A stretch of DNA of 14,646 nt from Pseudomonadota bacterium (GCA_021808875.1 JAKBAU010000055.1:1-14646); one strand, 5' to 3'; counted from the stretch's first letter, positions 1-6,556 are shown. Notes: a model not told the origin generated them from the letters alone. Made by a program: numbers and translations.

Positions 1-606
1 CACGCCATAAGGCGACAGATCCGCGACGCAAGACACGACCAGGCGCATGCCGAGGGCCGGGTCAGGTCGATCACGACCGACCTGACCCGGCGGCAACCGA
101 CCCGTGGCGAGACGTTCACCATGGAGGTCGAGGGAAGGACGATCACGCAGCGCAAGGCGGCGGGCGCTTCGCTGCTGACGAAGGCCCGCCTTGCCGCGCG
201 GGAACGGACCGAACGAAGCTGGACGGTCGGGCGCATCGGCGGCCTCGACCTGAGCTGCGCCATCCAACCCGGCCGGCATGACGCGCGGCCGGAGCCGCAC
301 CTCGCGCTGGAACGCACGGACTTCGCGCAGCCGATCGGCATTGACGGCGAGACGACCCCGGTCGGGATCATCGCCCGGCTGGAACACGCCCTCGACCGGA
401 TGGACACGGAACTCGAAGAGGCGCGCCGCCGCGTCATCGACGCGAAAGCCCGGGCGGCCGGCTACGAGCCGCGTCTGGGCGAGACCTTCCCCTTGCAGGG
501 CGAATTGGACAGCAAGCTGGCCCAGCTTGCCGAGATCGAGGCGGACCTGGCCGACACCGAGGGCGTGCTCGACGAGGACCGTCCGCCACAGCCCCAGGCA
601 GCCTGA
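1..606 (+). CDS. C-terminal part of a giant plasmid helicase/DNA-methylase-type protein (5' end outside window)
   Basis: Frame 1 is open from the first base to a TGA at 604-606, giving 201 residues of a gene that starts before the window. The first ATG, at 121, is internal: the codons before it continue in the same style. The segment runs from a charged helical stretch ending in TRGETF, through a small compact domain with GRTITQRKAAG and IGGLDLSC, to the tail GIIARLEHALDRMD, LGETFPLQGELDSK and AEIEADLADTEG. I recognise this tail from the C-terminus of very large (over 1,500-residue) DEAD/DEAH or strawberry-notch-like helicase proteins with a methylase region, carried on alphaproteobacterial plasmids and phages. 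The catalytic domains are not in view, so enzymatic activity is inferred only from the family. No strong terminator follows. Confidence 0.7.
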   Translation, partial: HAIRRQIRDARHDQAHAEGRVRSITTDLTRRQPTRGETFTMEVEGRTITQRKAAGASLLTKARLAARERTERSWTVGRIGGLDLSCAIQPGRHDARPEPHLALERTDFAQPIGIDGETTPVGIIARLEHALDRMDTELEEARRRVIDAKARAAGYEPRLGETFPLQGELDSKLAQLAEIEADLADTEGVLDEDRPPQPQAA

Positions 607-785
607 ACCTTCCCTGCCCGATCCGTCGTCACAGGGCGCTTGAGCAATGGGCGGCTGAGCCATCGGTTTTCAAAGAATTCGCGCCTGTCGCTTGGAGACA
701 AGGGATGGGCGCAACCGCCGCGCGGCCCGCCGCAACCGTGCGCGGGTTTTCGCGCGGCATCACGCTCAACAAAGGGAGACCCATC
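607..785 (+). promoter_or_regulatory. Leader region of the DUF6927-like gene
   Basis: This 179-base gap holds no credible gene. Its 3' half, from about 705, is rich in short GC palindromes such as CGCGCGG and GCGCGGG-TTTT-CGCGC, and could form a structured 5' untranslated leader. It ends in an AAAGGGAGA Shine-Dalgarno at 771-779, six bases before the ATG at 786. An upstream in-frame ATG at 705 would put this region in the protein, but it lacks a good ribosome site and the family resemblance begins at 786. Confidence 0.4.
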
Positions 786-1400
786 ATGGGCTGGCTTTAC
801 AAGAATGATCCGATCAGCAACCCCGTCGCCTACCTCGCCGATCAATACGATCACGACGGCGAACACCGCACATACCGGGTGCTCGCCGCCGCGCGCGTCG
901 CCAATACCGTCTATATGGCCTTGAAGGTCACGGAGAAGGCGACCGGCAACTCCTATGTCCTCGCCGCCGTCATTCTGATCTCCAACACCAGGAAACACGG
1001 CTTCGGCTACAAGGATATGGACGAGACCATGGGACCCTGCGAATGCGCCTGTCCCGACCGCATCATGCGTCTGCTCTCGCCACTCGAAGACATCCCCAAC
1101 CCGGGCTACGCCGCCGACTGGCGTGCCCGCGTGGCCGCGCGCAAGAAAGCCGCCGCGGAGCTGCGGACAAAGCGCGCAAGCCTTCAGCCCGGCAGCATCG
1201 TGACGCTGGAACGCGCGGTATCCTTCCGCGACGGCACGACTGCCGCCGCTTTTCGCATGCGCTTCGTCAGACGCAAGACGCCGGTCTTCGAGCCGACGAA
1301 CCGGCCCGGGTTCCTGTGCCGGCTCTCCGCCGCCAGCCTCGCCGCAGCCACCATCACGCACGCTGACGCGACAGCCATCGCGGCACAGGCGGGGGGCTAA
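786..1400 (+). CDS. DUF6927-like plasmid protein
   Basis: This encodes 204 residues. The ATG at 786 is chosen over the in-frame ATG at 705 because it has an ideal AAAGGGAGA ribosome site and the protein begins MGWLYKNDPI, as relatives do (MGWLF...). The N-terminal half carries RTYRVLAAARV and the signature GFGYKDMDETMGPCECACP, followed by IMRLLSPLED and a WRARVAARKKAAAE helix. This matches my memory of the DUF6927 family, an uncharacterised domain common on alphaproteobacterial plasmids and phages. The last 60 residues form a basic beta-rich tail (LQPGSIVTLERAVSF, MRFVRRK). Two or three cysteines (CECAC) sit next to the signature and could bind metal, but this is only a suggestion. No signal peptide or membrane segment is seen. 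Its role is unknown. Confidence 0.75.
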   Translation: MGWLYKNDPISNPVAYLADQYDHDGEHRTYRVLAAARVANTVYMALKVTEKATGNSYVLAAVILISNTRKHGFGYKDMDETMGPCECACPDRIMRLLSPLEDIPNPGYAADWRARVAARKKAAAELRTKRASLQPGSIVTLERAVSFRDGTTAAAFRMRFVRRKTPVFEPTNRPGFLCRLSAASLAAATITHADATAIAAQAGG

Positions 1401-1551
1401 GCTTGCACGCCTGCGATCACGCTTCGCGCGCGGCGCGATCTTGTGGAAGGTATCGGACGTTGCCGACGCGCCGGCCGTGTCTGGCGCCAGGGCAAGCCTG
1501 AACGGGGAAACAAGATGAAGCAGCGGGTGACGGAGAAAAGGCGAGAGTCGG
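1401..1551 (+). other. Intergenic stretch before leader copy 1
   Basis: About 150 bases lie between the DUF6927-like gene and the duplicated leader. They hold GC-rich imperfect palindromes around 1425-1440. No confident promoter hexamers or uninterrupted terminator were seen. Unlike the leader that follows, this stretch is not shared with the sequence upstream of copy 2. Confidence 0.4.
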
Positions 1552-1679
1552 GAAACGGCTGCCGCATCGCCGTCCGCCGCCGCAAGGGACCGGCCTTTGG
1601 CCTCGCGCTGCGCGCGCCCTTGCCCCGTCGGGCCGGGATGCGCCGTGCGGGAGGGGTCTTCCCGAAGAACAGGGAGGAT
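1552..1679 (+). repeat. Duplicated 128-base leader, copy 1 (upstream of four-gene chain)
   Basis: This direct repeat matches 3486-3613 base for base at a constant offset of 1,934, with 126 of 128 positions identical; the differences are C1590/T and T1609/C. It ends 26 bases before the start codon of the first gene in the chain. Visible pairing: GCAAGGG (1582-1588) with CCCTTGC (1617-1623), enclosing GGCC-TTT-GGCC and a CGCG/GCGCG hairpin; GCCC-CGTC-GGGC right after; then either CGGGA/TCCCG (1648-1652 with 1660-1664) or TCTTCCC/GGGAGGA (1657-1663 with 1672-1678), which share bases. I infer a structured 5' untranslated RNA. I cannot name a known RNA class for it. Confidence 0.85.
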
Positions 1680-1692
1680 GAAACCCGAACTC

Positions 1693-1699
1693 AAAGGAG
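1693..1699 (+). promoter_or_regulatory. Ribosome binding site for the four-gene chain
   Basis: AAAGGAG lies six bases before the ATG at 1706 and decides that start. It is separate from the GGGAGG at 1672-1677 inside the leader's last hairpin. Confidence 0.75.
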
Positions 1700-1705
1700 C
1701 CATCC

Positions 1706-2350
1706 ATGGCAGACTATTTCACGCAATTCAGCTTCGTCATCCCGGTGACGCCGGAGCAAGGGGACTGGGTCGCGCAAGTGCATGCGCTTGCGACCGAGTT
1801 GATCGGGCACGCCGAAGACGGCGAGGCGCGGGAGAACATCGAAGGGCCGCAGGACATGGTGTCGGCTGCCCTGGGGCTCGCCGAGAAGCGCGACGGTGAT
1901 CCCTGCCTACAGGTCGTGCACGATGACAAGGAAGGCACGGTCTGGGTGGGCTCCGAGGATCCCGGCGACGTGGATTATACCGCCGAACTGGTCCAGGCAT
2001 TCCTGAAACGCTTCGATCTCGATCTGGTGGTCAGCTTTGAGTGGGCGAACACTTGCAGTAAGCCGCGGCTGGATGCCTTCGGCGGCGGCGCCGTGGTCAT
2101 CTCGCGGCGGAACGCAGACTGGTTCAGCACGAGCACTTTCGCGGCAACGGCGGTGAAGGCCGAAGCCGAACGGCTCAGGCTCAAACCGGACGACGAACTG
2201 GAGGGCATCAATCTCGACGATTTCGTCCACGACATCGCCTCCACACTCGCCGCTGACGCCAACAACGACGGCATCGGCGCGCAGCTCGACTTCCTGCTTG
2301 AGCATGGCTGGAACCCGCCGGAGCACCTGTTGCGGGAGTTTAAGCCATGA
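1706..2350 (+). CDS. Hypothetical acidic plasmid protein, first of a four-gene chain
   Basis: This encodes 214 residues, starting at an ATG with a strong AAAGGAG site. The protein is soluble and acidic, with no signal peptide or membrane segment. The N-terminus (YFTQFSFVIPVTPEQGDW) reads as a beta strand and the middle as alternating strands (LQVVHDDKEGTVWVGS, DLDLVVSFEWANTC, GGGAVVISRRN). The C-terminus (FVHDIASTLAADANND, LDFLLEHGWNPPEHLL) is helical. I do not recognise a characterised family. Proteins with this look occur as hypothetical genes on alphaproteobacterial plasmids. The gene follows the duplicated leader directly, and its stop overlaps the next start as ATGA at 2347-2350, so translation of the chain is probably coupled. 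High third-position GC supports this frame over the antisense ORFs. Confidence 0.75.
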   Translation: MADYFTQFSFVIPVTPEQGDWVAQVHALATELIGHAEDGEARENIEGPQDMVSAALGLAEKRDGDPCLQVVHDDKEGTVWVGSEDPGDVDYTAELVQAFLKRFDLDLVVSFEWANTCSKPRLDAFGGGAVVISRRNADWFSTSTFAATAVKAEAERLRLKPDDELEGINLDDFVHDIASTLAADANNDGIGAQLDFLLEHGWNPPEHLLREFKP

Positions 2351-2595
2351 CGGAACCCATCGACGCGAAGGTAACGCTTGAGGTCACCGTCCATGACCGG
2401 CGCGCCCTGCGCCGTGCCGCCTGGGCGCGGGCCAGGGAAGGCGGCATGACCGCGCGGGAGCACGCCGAATTCCGGCGGTGCGCGGGCGGCATCGAGGCGG
2501 ACCTGCTGACCCTGCTCGACGATCGGACGTCACCGCCAGGCGCTTCGATCGAAGACTCCCGGGTGGAACTGTTCAGGTTGGGGCCGGTGCTATGA
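2347..2595 (+). CDS. Small hypothetical protein, second of the four-gene chain
   Basis: This encodes 82 residues, starting inside the stop codon of the gene before it (ATGA, 2347-2350) and ending inside the start of the next (ATGA, 2592-2595). The protein opens with a short strand (KVTLEVTVHD), followed by a basic helix (RRALRRAAWARAREG) and a second helix (AREHAEFRRCAGGIEADLLTLLDDR). The short C-terminal tail is acidic then hydrophobic. The size and helix pattern would suit a small adaptor or DNA-associated protein, but no motif proves this. I do not recognise the family. The tight overlaps on both sides are the best evidence that it is a real gene. Confidence 0.65.
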   Translation: MTEPIDAKVTLEVTVHDRRALRRAAWARAREGGMTAREHAEFRRCAGGIEADLLTLLDDRTSPPGASIEDSRVELFRLGPVL

Positions 2596-2984
2596 CCGCG
2601 CCCGAAATGCCGCATCCCGCGCGTGATATGCCGGCCGTCATCCACACTCTGCTGCATTATACGCCGGAGGATGCCACCGTCAGCTATGCTTATCGCCAAC
2701 GCGACGACGCCCTCACCGCCGCGCGCAACGCAGCCGAAGCGCACGTGGCTGATCTGCGCCGCGCCGAGAGCGCCTTCCTGCGCGGCCCGGTCGCCGACGA
2801 TGCCTACGAAATCGTCGTCCAGGACTTTCGGTCCTGGGCCATCGTGTCCCTGCGGCATCGGCCGACAGGGGAACCCGGCAGCCCCTGGCGTTGGACCATC
2901 CAGGAGCACGCGGTCGTTGAAACTCTCCGCGGCGAGGAGGCGACTGTTCCGGCGCTGCCGGAGCGCGCCGGGAGCCGCACATGA
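2592..2984 (+). CDS. Hypothetical protein, third of the four-gene chain
   Basis: This encodes 130 residues from the ATG at 2592. An earlier in-frame ATG at 2478 lies inside the previous gene and is less likely, because 2592 forms the same ATGA overlap used at every other junction of the chain. A helical middle (YRQRDDALTAARNAAEAHVADLRRAESAFL) is followed by a beta segment (AYEIVVQDFRSWAIVSLRHR, WRWTIQEHAVVETL). The short tail is variable and low in complexity. No signal peptide, membrane segment or catalytic motif is visible, and I do not recognise the family. The stop overlaps the next start at 2981-2984. Confidence 0.65.
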   Translation: MTAPEMPHPARDMPAVIHTLLHYTPEDATVSYAYRQRDDALTAARNAAEAHVADLRRAESAFLRGPVADDAYEIVVQDFRSWAIVSLRHRPTGEPGSPWRWTIQEHAVVETLRGEEATVPALPERAGSRT

Positions 2985-3403
2985 TCCGGCAGTATCGCGC
3001 GCAACGCCGGCGCGGCGGGCCGAACCCGCTCGGCGTCGGCATCATCCCGGTCGGCGCCATCTTCTACATCCAGGACGAGGGGTGGTGGCGCGACCGCTAT
3101 CGCGGCGCGGCCACCTGTCGCAATCCGTGGATCGTCGAGGCCTTCCTGAACGGCACCATCGGCGCGGCGCGCCGCAACCGCCAGACGGGCCTATGGGAAG
3201 ACGTCTATGCCGCGGGACGCTCCGACATGGCGCTCGTCCGCTCGCTGCGCGACGGCCGCCGCCGCCGGGTCGCCGTGCGCACCCTCGTCCTTCACGAGGA
3301 GCACGGGTTGTCGATCGGGCCGTGCCCCAAAGGACATATGGTCTATCCGGATCTGCCCGACATGCGCTTGTGGCGGCTGCCCGATCCTATGGGCATTGCC
3401 TGA
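2981..3403 (+). CDS. Hypothetical basic protein, last of the four-gene chain
   Basis: This encodes 140 residues, starting in the ATGA overlap at 2981-2984. The protein is arginine-rich (MIRQYRAQRRRGG at the start, RSLRDGRRRRVAVRTL late). It has an aromatic core (GAIFYIQDEGWWRDRYRG, NPWIVEAFLNGTIG, RQTGLWEDVYAAGR) and a C-terminal segment GPCPKGHMVYPDLPDMRLWRLPD. Its charge suggests binding to nucleic acid, but this is an inference. It has no membrane segment or signal peptide, and I cannot assign a family. It is followed at once by an inverted repeat that could end transcription, and then by leader copy 2. Confidence 0.65.
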   Translation: MIRQYRAQRRRGGPNPLGVGIIPVGAIFYIQDEGWWRDRYRGAATCRNPWIVEAFLNGTIGAARRNRQTGLWEDVYAAGRSDMALVRSLRDGRRRRVAVRTLVLHEEHGLSIGPCPKGHMVYPDLPDMRLWRLPDPMGIA

Positions 3404-3427
3404 ACCGCCGCGCTGGCCCCGGCGGTT
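3403..3427 (+). terminator. Hairpin after the four-gene chain
   Basis: AACCGCCG (3403-3410) pairs perfectly with CGGCGGTT (3420-3427) across a nine-base loop, starting at the stop codon of the last chain gene. There is no T-run afterwards, so it may be a weak or factor-assisted terminator, or simply a 3' end stabiliser. Confidence 0.45.
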
Positions 3428-3485
3428 CTCAAGGGAATGAGCAAGGAGCCGATGCAAAGAGGATAGGATCGAAGGCGGGAGAAAT

Positions 3486-3613
3486 GAAACGGCTGCCGCA
3501 TCGCCGTCCGCCGCCGCAAGGGATCGGCCTTTGGCCTCGCGCCGCGCGCGCCCTTGCCCCGTCGGGCCGGGATGCGCCGTGCGGGAGGGGTCTTCCCGAA
3601 GAACAGGGAGGAT
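3486..3613 (+). repeat. Duplicated 128-base leader, copy 2 (upstream of ParB-like gene)
   Basis: This is the second copy of the sequence at 1552-1679, with two substitutions and no indel. It ends 25 bases before the ParB-like start codon. All pairings described for copy 1 are preserved, including GCAAGGG (3516-3522) with CCCTTGC (3551-3557) and the two competing 3' hairpins; both substitutions fall outside the drawn stems. Similarity continues loosely through the ribosome site (GAGGAGCC versus AAGGAGCC) and stops at the start codon. Sequences upstream of the two copies are unrelated, so the repeat unit is the leader itself. Confidence 0.85.
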
Positions 3614-3625
3614 ACAACCCCAACC

Positions 3626-3632
3626 AGAGGAG
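3626..3632 (+). promoter_or_regulatory. Ribosome binding site fixing the ParB-like start
   Basis: AGAGGAG lies six bases before the ATG at 3639. It marks that codon as the start rather than the in-frame ATG at 3531, which lies inside the duplicated leader. Confidence 0.75.
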
Positions 3633-3638
3633 CCAGCC

Positions 3639-5351
3639 ATGGTCGAACTTCGCAGCGTAGACCCCCGTACTCTCCAGACCAACCCGAACAATCCCCGCCG
3701 CACGCCGGTGTCGCCGGCGATGGATGAACAGCTCGTCGCCTCCATCAGGGCTGTCGGCATCATCCAGCCGCCTTGCGTCACCCGGCAGGCCGACGGGCTG
3801 ATGATCGTCGTCGGCAACCGCCGGGTGAAGGCTTCGATTAAGGCCGACCTGCCTTTGATCGATGTGCTGGTCTGCGATGCCGACGAGGCCGCCGACGCGA
3901 TGCGCTCGGTCGCCGAGAACCTGATCCGCGCCTCGATGTCGAGCGTGGACATCTGGCGCGCGATCGAGCGGCTCGAAGCCCAGGGCTGGAACGAGCAGGC
4001 CATCGGCGACGCGCTCGCGCTACCTCTCCGCACCGTCCGCCGCCTGAAGCTGCTGGCGCATCTCCATCCGGCGATGCTCGACGTGATGGCGCTCGGCAGC
4101 ATGCCGAACGAGGAACAGCTCCGCACGATCGCAGCCGCCACGCGCGAGGAACAGGCGCAGGTGTGGAAGAAGCACAAGCCGAAGAAGGGCCAGACCGACG
4201 TCGCCTGGTACGAGGTCGCTCGCGGGCTTGCCAAGCGCCGCATGCCGGCCTCCGCCGCCAAATTCGGCGACGACCTGGCGAAAGCTTACGGCATCGTCTG
4301 GGAGGACGATTTGTTTGCCCTGTCGGGCGAGGACAGCCACTATACCACCAACGTCGAGGGATTCTTCGGCGCCCAGCAGGAGTGGCTGCAAAACAACCTG
4401 CCGGAGCGCGGTACGCTCCTGCCGGTGAACGACTACGGCCAAGGCCAACTGCCGAAGAAGGCCGAGCGTGTCTACGGCAAGCCCGGCAAGACCGACCTGG
4501 TCGGACACTACATCGACGTGCGCACGGGCAAGGTCGAGACCATCGCCTACCGGCTGCCCGAGCCGAAGAAGGCCGGCAAGCCCGCGGATGGCGCAAGAAG
4601 CGCGACCGGCGCTACGACCGGCGCGGCGGACGGCGGCAGCGATGACGAAGACATGCCGACCGTGCGGACCCGCCCGGACGTGACGCAGAAGGGCGTCGCC
4701 ATGATCGGCGATCTGCGCACCGAGGCGCTGCATCAGGCGCTCGCCGACACGCCGATCGAGGACGATACCTTGCTCGGTCTGCTGATCCTCGCTTTCGGCG
4801 GCAAGAACGTCACCGTCGACAGCGGCAGCGACCTGCGCGGGGATGACCGTCAGGCAATCTGCCGCGCGCTTACCGAAGGCGGCGTGCTGACGGCCGATCT
4901 CGATCTGCTGCGCCAGACCGCGCGGAAGATGCTGATCGGCGTGCTGTCGTGCCGGGAGAACCGCTCGCAGAGCGGGCCGTTCGCCCGGATCGCCGGCGAG
5001 GCGGTCGGCGCCTCGCTCCGGCTGCCGAACATGGCGACCGAAGAATTCCTGGCGTGCCTGTCGCGCGGCGCGCTGGAGACCGCCGCCAGGGCAGAAGGCG
5101 TCAACATTGCGCCCCGCGCGAAGGATACGCGGGCGCGCATGGTCACGCGCTTCAAGGACGGCGCCTTCGTCTATCCGGGCGCGCTCTTCCGGCTCACGCC
5201 GGAGGAGCAGAAAACGGCGGAACGCCCGCCTGGCCGCACCGGCTGGGTCAGCCCGGTGGGCGGCGATGATGGTGAAGGCGGCGCGGACGACAGCCCCGAG
5301 CCGGAGGCCGGCGACGCAGACGGCGCCGATGTCGAGCGCGAGGCCGCCTGA
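3639..5351 (+). CDS. Large ParB/RepB/Spo0J-family nuclease-like or partition protein
   Basis: This encodes 570 residues from the ATG at 3639. Residues 3-95 are a ParB/sulfiredoxin-type N-terminal domain: DPRTLQTNPNNPR, then IRAVGIIQPPCV, then the GNRR phosphate-binding motif at 59-62. VAENLIRASMSSVDIWRAIERL (91-112) matches the ENLIR box II region. A helix-turn-helix follows at about 117-140 (AIGDALALPLRTVRRLKLL). The remaining 400 residues are the extended C-terminal region found in plasmid-borne ParB-like proteins, with a low-complexity GATTGAADGG linker near 320-330 and an acidic tail. The family binds DNA and often CTP, for partition or gene control. No parA neighbour is visible, so a role as a regulator or accessory protein is as likely as segregation. 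Leader copy 2 precedes it. Confidence 0.85.
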   Translation: MVELRSVDPRTLQTNPNNPRRTPVSPAMDEQLVASIRAVGIIQPPCVTRQADGLMIVVGNRRVKASIKADLPLIDVLVCDADEAADAMRSVAENLIRASMSSVDIWRAIERLEAQGWNEQAIGDALALPLRTVRRLKLLAHLHPAMLDVMALGSMPNEEQLRTIAAATREEQAQVWKKHKPKKGQTDVAWYEVARGLAKRRMPASAAKFGDDLAKAYGIVWEDDLFALSGEDSHYTTNVEGFFGAQQEWLQNNLPERGTLLPVNDYGQGQLPKKAERVYGKPGKTDLVGHYIDVRTGKVETIAYRLPEPKKAGKPADGARSATGATTGAADGGSDDEDMPTVRTRPDVTQKGVAMIGDLRTEALHQALADTPIEDDTLLGLLILAFGGKNVTVDSGSDLRGDDRQAICRALTEGGVLTADLDLLRQTARKMLIGVLSCRENRSQSGPFARIAGEAVGASLRLPNMATEEFLACLSRGALETAARAEGVNIAPRAKDTRARMVTRFKDGAFVYPGALFRLTPEEQKTAERPPGRTGWVSPVGGDDGEGGADDSPEPEAGDADGADVEREAA

Positions 5352-5361
5352 CCCGACAGCA

Positions 5362-5394
5362 GCGCCTGCCCCGGCGTCGTGCCGGGGCAGGCGC
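5362..5394 (+). terminator. Perfect 14-bp hairpin after the ParB-like gene
   Basis: GCGCCTGCCCCGGC (5362-5375) pairs perfectly with GCCGGGGCAGGCGC (5381-5394) around a GTCGT loop, 10 bases after the stop codon. Only a short TTTA follows. It is a probable terminator or strong 3' end for the ParB-like transcript, and separates it from the next gene. Confidence 0.75.
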
Positions 5395-5416
5395 GCTTTA
5401 TCCCGAGGACATCGCC

Positions 5417-5803
5417 ATGACCGATCTCTCACCGGATGGCGGGGCCCTGTCGCCGCCGCCATCGACGCTCAGCCGCCAGAGACTGGCCCGGGGGTCATCC
5501 GCGCAGTCGGCTTTATCGCAGCCCTTCAGCGGCCAGATGTTGCTGACTTTGCAGATCGCCTCCCGTCGCGCGCACCTGGCCGAACTTGAAACCGGGATGA
5601 TCGCCGCCTGCGAGGCGGCGGCCCTTGGCACGCGCTCCCGGACAAGCGCGACCATCGAGCGCAAGCACTGGGGCCGGACGACCTGGCATCGCTATCTCGC
5701 CGCGGCCATGCGGCTGGAAGCGACCTACGGCCCGCGCATGCGCCGCCTTCGCCGGGAAATCGGTCAGCTCGAACGGCTGCAAACATTGCTGACTGCCTCC
5801 TGA
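5417..5803 (+). CDS. Small basic helical hypothetical protein
   Basis: This encodes 128 residues. The ATG at 5417 is preceded by GAGGA at 5405-5409, seven bases upstream. The first 35 residues are Ser/Pro-rich and probably disordered. The rest is helical and arginine-rich: MLLTLQIASRRAHLAELETGMIAACEAAALG, then SATIERKHWGRTTWHRYLAAAMRLE, then MRRLRREIGQLERLQTLL, which could form a short coiled coil. No membrane segment, signal peptide or known motif is visible, and I do not recognise the family. It lies after the ParB-like gene's terminator hairpin and before a long stretch without genes. Some readthrough control by that hairpin is possible. Confidence 0.6.
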   Translation: MTDLSPDGGALSPPPSTLSRQRLARGSSAQSALSQPFSGQMLLTLQIASRRAHLAELETGMIAACEAAALGTRSRTSATIERKHWGRTTWHRYLAAAMRLEATYGPRMRRLRREIGQLERLQTLLTAS

Positions 5804-6400
5804 CCGGCTGCCAGCCCCCCCTGCCTGTCCTGCCTGTGACGCGCACCACGGAAGCAGCTTCGGATCGTCCCCATCCGCAGGCCCGTAAGCCATCCCAGCG
5901 TCAAAAGGGGCAAGGCTCGTCTTGGGCTGCGCCGGAACGCGGCGCGGGTCGGCGAGGTCGTGCCGATCCGTTCACCCGTGCGCATCCACCCCGCCGCCGT
6001 CTGGCGCGAGAGCGGCAGACCCGACAGGCAGAGCACGGCGACGCAGGGGGATACCGAGCGGCAGACCCGCAAGCCTTCGTCCCGCCGATCCCCCCCCCCG
6101 GCGAGCGCAGCAGGCCCCCATCGCGCGGCATACGACGATCAAACGTGTGACAGCCAAGGCGGAGCGGTTCGGCATCGGCGGCATGAAGCCGGGCAGGCAA
6201 CCAGCCCATCGGTATGGATGATCCGCCACGTCGGGTGGGAAGTCGTGCGGCTGCGCATTCCGGGCAGGGCTGGCCATGGATCTCCGATCTCTCGCTGGCC
6301 CATCCGGGTCGCCGGTGTGCCGTGTCTCGCGTCACCCCCTCGGATGCGTGCGGTTTAGGCCGGTCGGCGTCCTCCGCGAAAGGGTGGGTCCTCGCCATGC
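5804..6400. other. About 600 bases without a convincing gene
   Basis: Several overlapping open frames exist on both strands, none with a good ribosome site plus recognisable protein. Their translations are arginine, proline and serine-rich, as expected of random GC-rich DNA. The stretch contains a C7 run (5815-5821), a C10 run (6090-6099) and a 14-base direct repeat GAGCGGCAGACCCG at 6010-6023 and 6056-6069. It may be a decayed gene, a regulatory spacer or a part of a replication or transfer region. No iteron array, DnaA box cluster or oriT signature was identified. Confidence 0.4.
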
Positions 6401-6556
6401 TCGCTCGCAAGGGCGAGCTGCGCGTGGCTCCGGTCCCGCGCAAGGGCGCGCCTTTCTCTCCGGCCGCCTGGGCCCGGCCAAGGAAACCGCACCCGAGGGG
6501 GCGGACGTCGGCACAACGCCGGCGGGACCTCCCGGGCAGAGAGAAGGATCGAAATC
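6401..6556 (+). promoter_or_regulatory. Structured leader of the 6557 gene
   Basis: Two perfect hairpins with the same AAGG loop lie in tandem: GCTCGC/GCGAGC (6403-6408 and 6413-6418) and CGCGC/GCGCG (6437-6441 and 6446-6450). Both contain the octamer CGCAAGGG, also present in the duplicated leaders and the DUF736 leader. The 3' end (CCTCCCG then GAAGGAT, about 6528-6549) loosely resembles the last hairpin of the duplicated leader. AGAAGGAT at 6542-6549 serves as the ribosome site. Confidence 0.45.

Noticed and set aside
462..1703. 413-codon minus-strand open frame
   Set aside because: It lies antisense to the helicase tail and to the DUF6927-like gene and crosses leader copy 1. The product is Arg/Gly/Ala-rich without a domain, as expected opposite GC-rich genes.
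1443..1748. 101-codon open frame over leader copy 1
   Set aside because: It ends inside the next gene, and the corresponding frame at copy 2 belongs to a different open frame. With only two substitutions between copies, no coding constraint can be shown.
2623..3660. 345-codon plus-strand open frame
   Set aside because: It is a shadow in another frame of the third and fourth chain genes, runs through the leader, and its product is low-complexity Arg/Pro-rich.
3191..4261. 356-codon minus-strand open frame
   Set aside because: It is antisense to the fourth chain gene, the leader and the start of the ParB-like gene; the product has no recognisable domain.
4020..5462. 480-codon minus-strand open frame
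   Set aside because: It is fully antisense to the ParB-like gene, whose family motifs and codon use are clear.
5901..6443. 180-codon minus-strand open frame in the gene-poor stretch
   Set aside because: It has no ribosome site or domain. The Arg/Ser/Pro/Gly-rich product resembles random GC-rich translation, although a decayed gene cannot be excluded.
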